A program made the translations under genes and the position numbers. The notes under the pieces are model-generated. The model searched no databases. It was not told the origin of the DNA and saw only the letters and a program-made list of their open reading frames with translations. 64,000 bases of DNA from Heligmosomoides polygyrus polygyrus (lineage: Eukaryota > Nematoda > Chromadorea > Rhabditida > Heligmosomidae): contig OX377206.1 of the NCBI GenBank assembly GCA_947396885.1, forward strand, positions 47,661,631 through 47,725,630, given 5' to 3'. Shown here piece by piece: positions 1 through 10,534 of this stretch; the first letter of the stretch is position 1, and the number at the start of each line of letters is the position of its first letter.

Positions 1-181
1 TTGGGCTACGTTCCTTCCATGGCCCCCCATACCCGAAGCCGGCGATTCACGCTGAGTTAGCCAAGCGTCCGTAGTTGGGTTTGGGCTACGTTCCTTGCAC
101 GGCCCGCTAAACCCAAAGCCGGCGACTGATGGTGGGCTAGGCAAGCGTCCTTAACTAGGATTGGGCTACGTTCCTTGCATG

Positions 182-198
182 GCCCGCCAAACCCGAAG
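182..198 (-). other. CENP-B-box-like 17-mer in the standard monomer (representative copy)
   Basis: On the minus strand these 17 bases read CTTCGGGTTTGGCGGGC. The mammalian CENP-B box consensus is NTTCGNNNNANNCGGGN. Eight of its nine fixed positions match; the central A is T here. The same motif recurs in a large share of the standard monomers in both arms. The 93-bp class, which has GATATACCC in place of GCCAAACCC, keeps the same 8 of 9 match. Binding by any host protein is inference. Confidence 0.5.
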
Positions 199-966
199 CC
201 GGCGATTCACGCTGAGTTAGCCAAGCGTCCGTAGCTGGGCTTGGGTTACGTTCCTTACATGGCCCGCCAAACCCGAAGCCGGCGATTCACGCTGAGTTAG
301 CCAAGCGTCCGTAGCTGGGTTTGGGTTAGGTTCCTTGCATGGACCCCCATACCCGAAGCGGGCGATTCACGCTGAGTTAGCCAAGCGTCCGTAGGTAGGT
401 TTGGGCTACGTTCCTTGCACGGCCCGCCAAACCCGAAGCCGGCGATTCACGCTGAGTTAGCCAAGCGTCCGTAGCTGGGCTTGGGTTACGTTCCTTACAT
501 GGCCCGCCAAACCCGAAGCCGGCGATTCACGCTGAGTTAGCCAAGCGTCCGTAGCTGGGTTTGGGTTACGTTCCTTGCATGGCCCGCCAAACGCGAAGCA
601 GGCGAAGCCGGCAAGATTGGCGCGGTCCGCACGTACAGCGTCCGCAGCTTGGTTTGGGCTACATTCCTCGCACGTCCCGCCATGCCCAAAGCCGGAAACT
701 GTCGCTGGGTTAGCCAAGCGTCCGTAGGTAGGTTTGGGCTAGGTTCCTTGCATGGCCCGCCAAACCCGAAGCCGGCGACTGACGCCTGGTTAGCCAAGCG
801 TCCGTAGCTGGGTTGGCGCTACGTTCCTTGCATGGCCCCCAATTCCCGAAGCCGTCGACTGACGCTGAGTTAGCCAAGCGTCCGTAGCTGGGTAGGGGCT
901 ACGTTCCTTACATGGTGCCCATACCTAAAGCCGACGACTGACGCCTGGTTAGCCAAGCGTCCGTAG

Positions 967-2990
967 TTAGGTTTGGGCTACGTTCCTTGCATGGTGCCCA
1001 TACCTGAAGCCGAAGACTGACGCCAAGTTAGCCAAGCATACGTAGCTGGGTTTGGCTATGTTCCTTGCATGGCCCGATATACCCGAAGAAGGCGAAGCCG
1101 GCAAGATTGGCGCGGTCCGCACGTACAGCGTCTGTAGCTTGGTTTGGGCTACATTCCTCGCACGTCCCGCCATACGCAAAGCCGGAAACTGTCGCTGGGT
1201 TAGGCGAGCTTCCACAGCTAGGTTTAGGCTACGTTCCTGGCATGGCCCCCAACCCGAAGCCGTCGACTGACGCTGGGTTACCCAAGCGTCCGTAGGTATG
1301 TTTGGGTACGTTCCTTGCACGGCCCGCTAAACCCAAAGCCGGCGACTGACGGTGGGTTAGGCAAGCGTCCGTAGCTGGGTTTGGGTTAGGTTCCTTGCAT
1401 GGACCCCCATACCCGAAGCGGGCGATTCACGCTGAGTTAGCCAAGCGTCCGTAGGTAGGTTTGGGCTACGTTCCTTGCATGGCCCGCCAAACCCGAAGCC
1501 GGCGATTCACGCTGAGTTAGCCAAGCGTCCGTAGCTGGGCTTGGGTTACGTTCCTTACATGGCCCGCCAAACCCGAAGCCGGCGATTCACGCTGAGTTAG
1601 CCAAGCGTCCGTAGCTGGGTTTGGGTTACGTTCCTTGCATGGCCCGCCAAACCCGAAGCAGGCGAAGCCGGCAAGATTGGCGCGGTCCGCACGTACAGCG
1701 TCCGCAGCTTGGTTTGGGATACATTCCTCGCACGTCCCGCCATGCCCAAAGCCGGAAACTGTCGCTGGGTTAGCCCAGCGTCCGTAGCTTGGTTTGGGCT
1801 ACATTCCTCGTACGTCCCGCCATACCCAAAACCAGAAACTGTCGATGGGTTACCCAAGCGTCCGTAGCTGGGTTTGGGTTACGTTCCTTGCACGGCCCGT
1901 TAAACCCAAGGCCGGCGACTGACGGTGGGTTATAAAAGCGTCCGTAGGCAGGTTTGGGCTACGCTCCTTGCATGGCCCGCCAAACCCGAAGCAGGCGAAG
2001 CCGGCAAGATTGGAGCGGTCCGCACGTACAGGGTCCGTAGCTAGGTTTAGGCTACGTTCCTTGCATGGCCCGTCAACCCGAAGCCGTCGACTGACGCTGA
2101 GTTAGCCAAGCGTCCGCAGCTGGGCTTGGGTTACGTTCCTCACATGGCCCGCCAAACCCGAAGCCGGCGATTCACACTGGGTTACCCAAGCGTCAGTAGC
2201 TGGGTTGGCGCTAGGTTCCTTGCATGGCCCCCAATTCCCGAAGCCGTCGACTGACGCTGAGTTATCCAATCGTCCGTAGCTGGGCTTGGGTTACGTTCCT
2301 TACATGGCCCGCCAAACCCGAAGCCGGCGATTCACACTGGGTTACCCAAGCGTCCGTAGCTGGGTTTGGGTTACGTTCCCTGCACGGCCCGCTAAACCCA
2401 AAGCCGGCGACTGAAGGTGGGTTAGGCAAGCGTCCTTAACTAGGATTGGGCTACGTTCCTTGCATGGCCCCCCATACCCGAAGCCGGCGATTCACGCTGA
2501 GTTATCCAATCGTCCGTAGCTGGGCTTGGGTTACGTTCCTTACATGGCCCGCCAAACCCGAAGCCGGCGATTCACACTGGGTTATCCAATCGTCCGTAGC
2601 TGGGCTTGGGTTACGTTCCTTACATGGCCCGCCAAACCCGAAGCCGGCGATTCACACTGGGTTACCCAAGCGTCCGTAGCTGGGTTTTGGTTACGTTCCC
2701 TGCACGGCCCGCTAAACCCAAAGCCGGCGACTGAAGGTGGGTTAGCCAAGCGTCCGTAGTTAGGTTTGGGCTACGTTCCTTGCATGGTGCCCATACCTGA
2801 AGCCGAAGACTGACGCCAAGTTAGCCAAGCATACGTAGCTGGGTTTGGCTATGTTCCTTGCATGGCCCGATATACCCGAAGAAGGCGAAGCCGGCAAGAT
2901 TGGCGCGGTCCGCACGTACAGCGTCTGTAGCTTGGTTTGGGCTACATTCCTCGCACGACCCGCCCTACCCAAAGCCGGAAACTGTCTCTG
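967..2990. repeat. 2-kb higher-order block repeated at about 6.1-8.1 kb and 9.8-11.8 kb
   Basis: The ordered set of variants from 967 to about 2940 recurs at an offset of 8799 bp (9766 to about 11740). From 1597 onward it also recurs at an offset of 5140 bp (6737 to about 8080). Copies share small private changes; for example, CAAGCGTCAGTAGC occurs near 2190, 7330 and 10990. The offsets are multiples of the monomer length plus the variant-unit differences, as expected from repeated unequal exchange. Confidence 0.75.
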
Positions 2991-3212
2991 GGTTAGGCAA
3001 CTTCCACAGCTAGGTTTGGGCTACGTTCCTTGCATGGCCCGCCAAACCCGAAGCCGGCGATTCACGCTGAGTTAGCCAAGCGTCCGTAGCTGGGCTTGGG
3101 TTACGTTCCTTACATGGCCCGCCAAACCCGAAGCCGGCGATTCACGCTGAGTTAGCCAAGCGTCCGTAGCTGGGTTTGGGTTACGTTCCTTGCATGGCCC
3201 GCCAAACGCGAA

Positions 3213-4237
3213 GCAGGCGAAGCCGGCAAGATTGGCGCGGTCCGCACGTACAGCGTCCGCAGCTTGGTTTGGGCTACATTCCTCGCACGTCCCGCCATGC
3301 CCAAAGCCGGAAACTGTCGCTGGGTTAGCCAAGCGTCCGTAGGTAGGTTTGGGCTAGGTTCCTTGCATGGCCCGCCAAACCCGAAGCCGGCGACTGACGC
3401 CTGGTTAGCCAAGCGTCCGTAGCTGGGTTGGCGCTACGTTCCTTGCATGGCCCCCAATTCCCGAAGCCGTCGACTGACGCTGAGTTAGCCAAGCGTCCGT
3501 AGCTGGGTAGGGGCTACGTTCCTTACATGGTGCCCATACCTGAAGCCGACGACTGACGCCTGGTTAGCCAAGCGTCCGTAGTTAGGTTTGGGCTACGTTC
3601 CTTGCATGGTGCCCATACCTGAAGCCGAAGACTGACGCCAAGTTAGCCAAGCATACGTAGCTGGGTTTGGCTATGTTCCTTGCATGGCCCGATATACCCG
3701 AAGAAGGCGAAGCCGGCAAGATTGGCGCGGTCCGCACGTACAGCGTCCGCAGCTTGGTTTGGGCTACATTCCTCGCACGTCCCGCCATGCCCAAAGCCGG
3801 AAACTGTCGCTGGGTTAGCCAAGCGTCCGTAGGTAGGTTTGGGCTAGGTTCCTTGCATGGCCCGCCAAACCCGAAGCCGGCGACTGACGCCTGGTTAGCC
3901 AAGCGTCCGTAGCTGGGTTGGCGCTACGTTCCTTGCATGGCCCCCAATTCCCGAAGCCGTCGACTGACGCTGAGTTAGCCAAGCGTCCGTAGCTGGGTAG
4001 GGGCTACGTTCCTTACATGGTGCCCATACCTGAAGCCGACGACTGACGCCTGGTTAGCCAAGCGTCCGTAGTTAGGTTTGGGCTACGTTCCTTGCATGGT
4101 GCCCATACCTGAAGCCGAAGACTGACGCCAAGTTAGCCAAGCATACGTAGCTGGGTTTGGCTATGTTCCTTGCATGGCCCGATATACCCGAAGAAGGCGA
4201 AGCCGGCAAGATTGGCGCGTTCCGCACGTACAGCGTC
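3213..4237. repeat. 490-bp higher-order tandem (two copies)
   Basis: Two successive copies are offset by 490 bp. The 93-bp unit at about 3680-3775 has its counterparts 490 bp before and after, and the order of variants is the same. The length equals one 93-bp unit plus units of 80, 80, 80, 79 and 78 bp. The next copy diverges near 4235, where the TCCGCAGC form changes to TCTGTAGC. A related block lies 12,056 bp downstream at about 15.3-16.3 kb. Confidence 0.8.
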
Positions 4238-7200
4238 TGTAGCTTGGTTTGGGCTACATTCCTCGCACGACCCGCCATACGCAAAGCCGGAAACTGTCGC
4301 TGGGTTAGGCGAGCTTCCACAGCTAGGTTTAGGCTACGTTCCTGGCATGGCCCCCCAACCCGAAGCCGTCGACTGACGCTGGGTTACCCAAGCGTCCGTA
4401 GGTAGGTTTGGGCTACGTTCCTTGCACGGCCCGCTAAACCCAAAGCCGGCGACTGACGGTGGGTTAGGCAAGCGTCCTTAACTAGGATTGGGCTACGTTC
4501 CTTGCATGGCCCGCCAAACCCGAAGCCGGCGATTCACGCTGAGTTAGCCAAGCGTCCGTAGGTAGGTTTGGGCTACGTTCCTTGCATGGCCCGCCAAACC
4601 CGAAGCCGGCGATTCACGCTGAATTAGCCAAGCGTCCGTAGCTGGGCTTGGGTTACGTTCCTTGCATGGCCCGCCAAACCCGAAGCCGGCGATTCACGCT
4701 GAGTTAGCCAAGCGTCCGTAGCTGGGTTTGGGTTACGTTCCTTGCATGGCCCGCCAAACCCGAAGCAGGCGAAGCCGGCAAGATTGGCGCGGTCCGCACG
4801 TACAGCGTCCGCAGCTTGGTTTGGGATACATTCCTCGCACGTCCCGCCATGCCCAAAGCCGGAAACTGTCGCTGGGTTAGCCCAGCGTCCGTAGCTTGGT
4901 TTGGGCTACATCCCTCGTACGTCCCGCCATACCCAAAACCAGAAACTGTCGATGGGTTACCCAAGCGTCCGTAGCTGGGTTTGGGTTACGTTCCTTGCAC
5001 GGCCCGTTAAACCCAAGGCCGGCGACTGACGGTGGGTTATAAAAGCGTCCGTAGGCAGGTTTGGGCAACGCTCCTTGCATGGCCCGCCAAACCCGAAGCA
5101 GGCGAAGCCGGCAAGATTGGAGCGGTCCGCACGTACAGGGTCCGTAGCTAGGTTTAGGCTACGTTCCTTGCATGGCCCGTCAACCCGAAGACGTCGACTG
5201 ACGCTGAGTTAGCCAAGCGTCCGCAGCTGGGCTTGGGTTACGTTCCTCACATGGCCCGCCAAACCCGAAGCCGGCGATTCACACTGGGTTACCCATGCGT
5301 CCGTAGCTGGGTTGGCGCTAGGTTCCTTGCATGGCCCCCAATTCCCGAAGCCGTCGACTGACGCTGAGTTATCCAATCGTCCGTAGCTGGGCTTGGGTTA
5401 CGTTCCTTACATGGCCCGCCAAACCCGAAGCCGGCGATTCACACTGGGTTACCCAAGCGTCCGTAGCTGGGTTTGGGTTACGATCCCTGCACGGCCCGCT
5501 AAACCCAAATCCGGCGACTGAAGGTGGGTTAGGCAAGCGTCCTTAACTAGGATTGGGCTACGTTCCTGGCATGGCCCCCCAACCCGAAGCCGGCGATTCA
5601 CGCTGAGTTAGCCAAGCGTCCGTAGTTGGGTTTGGGCTACGTTCCTTGCACGGCCCGCTAAACCCAAAGCCGGCGACTGATGGTGGGCTAGGCAAGCGTC
5701 CTTAACTAGGATTGGGCTACGTTCCTTGCATGGCCCGCCAAACCCGAAGCCGGCGATTCACGCTGAGTTAGCCAAGCGTCCGTAGCTGGGCTTGGGTTAC
5801 GTTCCTTACATGGCCCGCCAAACCCGAAGCCGGCGATTCACGCTGAGTTAGCCAAGCGTCCGTAGCTGGGTTTGGGTTAGGTTCCTTGCATGGACCCCCA
5901 TACCCGAAGCGGGCGATTCACGCTGAGTTAGCCAAGCGTCCGTAGGTAGGTTTGGGCTACGTTCCTTGCATGGTGCCCATACCTGAAGCCGACGACTGAC
6001 GCCTGGTTAGCCAAGCGTCCGTAGTTAGGTTTGGGCTACGTTCCTTGCATGGTGCCCATACCTGAAGCCGAAGACTGACGCTGAGTTAGCCAAGCGTCCG
6101 TAGCTGGGTAGGGGCTACGTTCCTTACATGGTGCCCATACCTGAAGCCGACGACTGACGCCTGGTTAGCCAAGCGTCCGTAGTTAGGTTTGGGCTACGTT
6201 CCTTGCATGGTGCCCATACCTGAAGCCGAAGACTGACGCCAAGTTAGCCAAGCATACGTAGCTGGGTTTGGCTATGTTCCTTGCATGGCCCGATATACCC
6301 GAAGAAGGCGAAGCCGGCAAGATTGGCGCGGTCCGCACGTACAGCGTCTGTAGCTTGGTTTGGGCTACATTCCTCGCACGTCCCGCCATACGCAAAGCCG
6401 GAAACTGTCGCTGGGTTAGGCGAGCTTCCACAGCTAGGTTTAGGCTACGTTCCTTGCACGGCCCGCTAAAACCCAAAGCCGGCGACTGACGGTGGGTTAG
6501 GCAAGCGTCCGTAGCTGGGTTTGGGTTAGGTTCCTTGCATGGACCCCCATACCCGAAGCGGGCGATTCACGCTGAGTTAGCCAAGCGTCCGTAGGTAGGT
6601 TTGGGCTACGTTCCTTGCATGGCCCGCCAAACCCGAAGCCGGCGATTCACGCTGAGTTAGCCAAGCGTCCGTAGCTGGGCTTGGGTTACGTTCCTTACAT
6701 GGCCCGCCAAACCCGAAGCCGGCGATTCACGCTGAGTTAGCCAAGCGTCCGTAGCTGGGTTTGGGTTACGTTCCTTGCATGGCCCGCCAAACCCGAAGCA
6801 GGCGAAGCCGGCAAGATTGGCGCGGTCCGCACGTACAGCGTCCGCAGCTTGGTTTGGGATACATTCCTCGCACGTCCCGCCATGCCCAAAGCCGGAAACT
6901 GTCGCTGTGTTAGCCCAGCGTCCGTAGCTTGGTTTGGGCTACATTCCTCGTACGTCCCGCCATACCCAAAACCAGAAACTGTCGATGGGTTACCCAAGCG
7001 TCCGTAGCTGGGTTTGGGTTACGTTCCTTGCACGGCCCGTTAAACCCAAGGCCGGCGACTGACGGTGGGTTATAAAAGCGTCCGTAGGCAGGTTTGGGCT
7101 ACGCTCCTTGCATGGCCCGCCAAACCCGAAGCAGGCGAAGCCGGCAAGATTGGAGCGGTCCGCACGTACAGGGTCCGTAGCTAGGTTTAGGCTACGTTCC

Positions 7201-8082
7201 TTGCATGGCCCGTCAACCCGAAGCCGTCGACTGACGCTGAGTTAGCCAAGCGTCCGCAGCTGGGCTTGGGTTACGTTCCTCACATGGCCCGCCAAACCCG
7301 AAGCCGGCGATTCACACTGGGTTACCCAAGCGTCAGTAGCTGGGTTGGCGCTAGGTTCCTTGCATGGCCCCCAATTCCCGAAGCCGTCGACTGACGCTGA
7401 GTTATCCAATCGTCCGTAGCTGGGCTTGGGTTACGTTCCTTACATGGCCCGCCAAACCCGAAGCCGGCGATTCACACTGGGTTACCCAAGCGTCCGTAGC
7501 TGGGTTTGGGTTACGTTCCCTGCACGGCCCGCTAAACCCAAAGCCGGCGACTGAAGGTGGGTTAGGCAAGCGTCCTTAACTAGGATTGGGCTACGTTCCT
7601 TGCATGGCCCCCCATACCCGAAGCCGGCGATTCACGCTGAGTTATCCAATCGTCCGTAGCTGGGCTTGGGTTACGTTCCTTACATGGCCCGCCAAACCCG
7701 AAGCCGGCGATTCACACTGGGTTATCCAATCGTCCGTAGCTGGGCTTGGGTTACGTTCCTTACATGGCCCGCCAAACCCGAAGCCGGCGATTCACACTGG
7801 GTTACCCAAGCGTCCGTAGCTGGGTTTTGGTTACGTTCCCTGCACGGCCCGCTAAACCCAAAGCCGGCGACTGAAGGTGGGTTAGCCAAGCGTCCGTAGT
7901 TAGGTTTGGGCTACGTTCCTTGCATGGTGCCCATACCTGAAGCCGAAGACTGACGCCAAGTTAGCCAAGCATACGTAGCTGGGATTGGCTATGTTCCTTG
8001 CATGGCCCGATATACCCGAAGAAGGCGAAGCCGGCAAGATTGGCGCGGTCCGCACGTACAGCGTCTGTAGCTTGGTTTGGGC

Positions 8083-10534
8083 TACATTCCTCGCACGTCC
8101 CGCCATACGCAAAGCCGGAAACTGTCGCTGGGTTAGGCGAGCTTCCACAGCTAGGTTTAGGCTACGTTCCTGGCATGGCCCCCAACCCGAAGCCGTCGAC
8201 TGACGCTGGGTTACCCAAGCGTCCGTAGGTAGGTTTGGGCTACGTTCCTTGCACGGCCCGCTAAACCCAAAGCCGGCGACTGACGGTGGGTTAGGCAAGC
8301 GTCCTTAACTAGGATTGGGCTACGTTCCTTGCATGGCCCGCCAAACCCGAAGCCGGCGACTGACGCCTGGTTAGCCAAGCGTCCGTAGCTGGGTTGGCGC
8401 TACGTTCCTTGCATGGCCCCCAATTCCCGAAGCCGTCGACTGACGCTGAGTTAGCCAAGCGTCCGTAGCTGGGTAGGGGCTACGTTCCTTACATGGTGCC
8501 CATACCTGAAGCCGACGACTGACGCCTGGTTAGCCAAGCGTCCGTAGTTAGGTTTGGGCTACGTTCCTTGCATGGTGCCCATACCTGAAGCCGAAGACTG
8601 ACGCCAAGTTAGCCAAGCATACGTAGCTGGGTTTGGCTATGTTCCTTGCATGGCCCGATATACCCGAAGAAGGCGAAGCCGGCAAGATTGGCGCGGTCCG
8701 CACGTACAGCGTCTGTAGCTTGGTTTGGGCTACATTCCTCGCACGTCCCGCCATACGCAAAGCCGGAAACTGTCGCTGGGTTAGGCGAGCTTCCACAGCT
8801 AGGTTTAGGCTACGTTCCTGGCATGGCCCCCAACCCGAAGCCGTCGACTGACGCTGGGTTACCCAAGCGTCCGTAGGTATGTTTGGGTACGTTCCTTGCA
8901 CGGCCCGCTAAACCCAAAGCCGGCGACTGACGGTGGGTTAGGCAAGCGTCCGTAGCTGGGTTTGGGTTAGGTTCCTTGCATGGACCCCCATACCCGAAGC
9001 GGGCGATTCACGCTGAGTTAGCCAAGCGTCCGTAGGTAGGTTTGGGCTACGTTCCTTGCATGGCCCGCCAAACCCGAAGCCGGCGATTCACGCTGAGTTA
9101 GCCAAGCGTCCGTAGCTGGGCTTGGGTTACGTTCCTTACATGGCCCGCCAAACCCGAAGCCGGCGATTCACGCTGAGTTAGCCAAGCGTCCGTAGCTGGG
9201 TTTGGGTTACGTTCCTTGCATGGCCCGCCAAACCCGAAGCAGGCGAAGCCGGCAAGATTGGCGCGGTCCGCACGTACAGCGTCCGCAGCTTGGTTTGGGA
9301 TACATTCCTCGCACGTCCCGCCATACGCAAAGCCGGAAACTGTCGCTGGGTTAGGCGAGCTTCCACAGCTAGGTTTAGGCTACGTTCCTGGCATGGCCCC
9401 CAACCCGAAGCCGTCGACTGACGCTGGGTTACCCAAGCGTCCGTAGGTAGGTTTGGGCTACGTTCCTTGCACGGCCCGCTAAACCCAAAGCCGGCGACTG
9501 ACGGTGGGTTAGGCAAGCGTCCTTAACTAGGATTGGGCTACGTTCCTTGCATGGCCCGCCAAACCCGAAGCCGGCGACTGACGCCTGGTTAGCCAAGCGT
9601 CCGTAGCTGGGTTGGCGCTACGTTCCTTGCATGGCCCCCAATTCCCGAAGCCGTCGACTGACGCTGAGTTAGCCAAGCGTCCGTAGCTGGGTAGGGGCTA
9701 CGTTCCTTACATGGTGCCCATACCTGAAGCCGACGACTGACGCCTGGTTAGCCAAGCGTCCGTAGTTAGGTTTGGGCTACGTTCCTTGCATGGTGCCCAT
9801 ACCTGAAGCCGAAGACTGACGCCAAGTTAGCCAAGCATACGTAGCTGGGTTTGGCTATGTTCCTTGCATGGCCCGATATACCCGAAGAAGGCGAAGCCGG
9901 CAAGATTGGCGCGGTCCGCACGTACAGCGTCTGTAGCTTGGTTTGGGCTACATTCCTCGCACGTCCCGCCATACGCAAAGCCGGAAACTGTCGCTGGGTT
10001 AGGCGAGCTTCCACAGCTAGGTTTAGGCTACGTTCCTGGCATGGCCCCCAACCCGAAGCCGTCGACTGACGCTGGGTTACCCAAGCGTCCGTAGGTATGT
10101 TTGGGTACGTTCCTTGCACGGCCCGCTAAACCCAAAGCCGGCGACTGACGGTGGGTTAGGCAAGCGTCCGTAGCTGGGTTTGGGTTAGGTTCCTTGCATG
10201 GACCCCCATACCCGAAGCGGGCGATTCACGCTGAGTTAGCCAAGCGTCCGTAGGTAGGTTTGGGCTACGTTCCTTGCATGGCCCGCCAAACCCGAAGCCG
10301 GCGATTCACGCTGAGTTAGCCAAGCGTCCGTAGCTGGGCTTGGGTTACGTTCCTTACATGGCCCGCCAAACCCGAAGCCGGCGATTCACGCTGAGTTAGC
10401 CAAGCGTCCGTAGCTGGGTTTGGGTTACGTTCCTTGCATGGCCCGCCAAACCCGAAGCAGGCGAAGCCGGCAAGATTGGCGCGGTCCGCACGTACAGCGT
10501 CCGCAGCTTGGTTTGGGATACATTCCTCGCACGT
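8083..10534. repeat. 1218-bp higher-order tandem (two copies)
   Basis: Sequence from about 8083 to 9316 repeats at a 1218-bp offset up to about 10534; the segments starting at 8548 and 9766 match over hundreds of bases. At the junction near 9300-9325 one monomer is a hybrid. Its left part matches units reading GGGATACATTCC and its right part matches units reading CCATACGCAAAGCC. This looks like the product of one out-of-register exchange within a short block shared by the two unit types. Confidence 0.8.

Noticed and set aside
301..340. Telomere-like GGGTTTGGGTTAGG resembling insect TTAGG repeats
   Set aside because: The TTAGG motif occurs once in some monomers and is never tandem. Most units read GGGTTACG instead.
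721..760. Possible G-quadruplex GGTAGGTTTGGGCTAGG
   Set aside because: Only a two-tetrad pattern is possible, and most units lack one of the G runs. The support is too weak.
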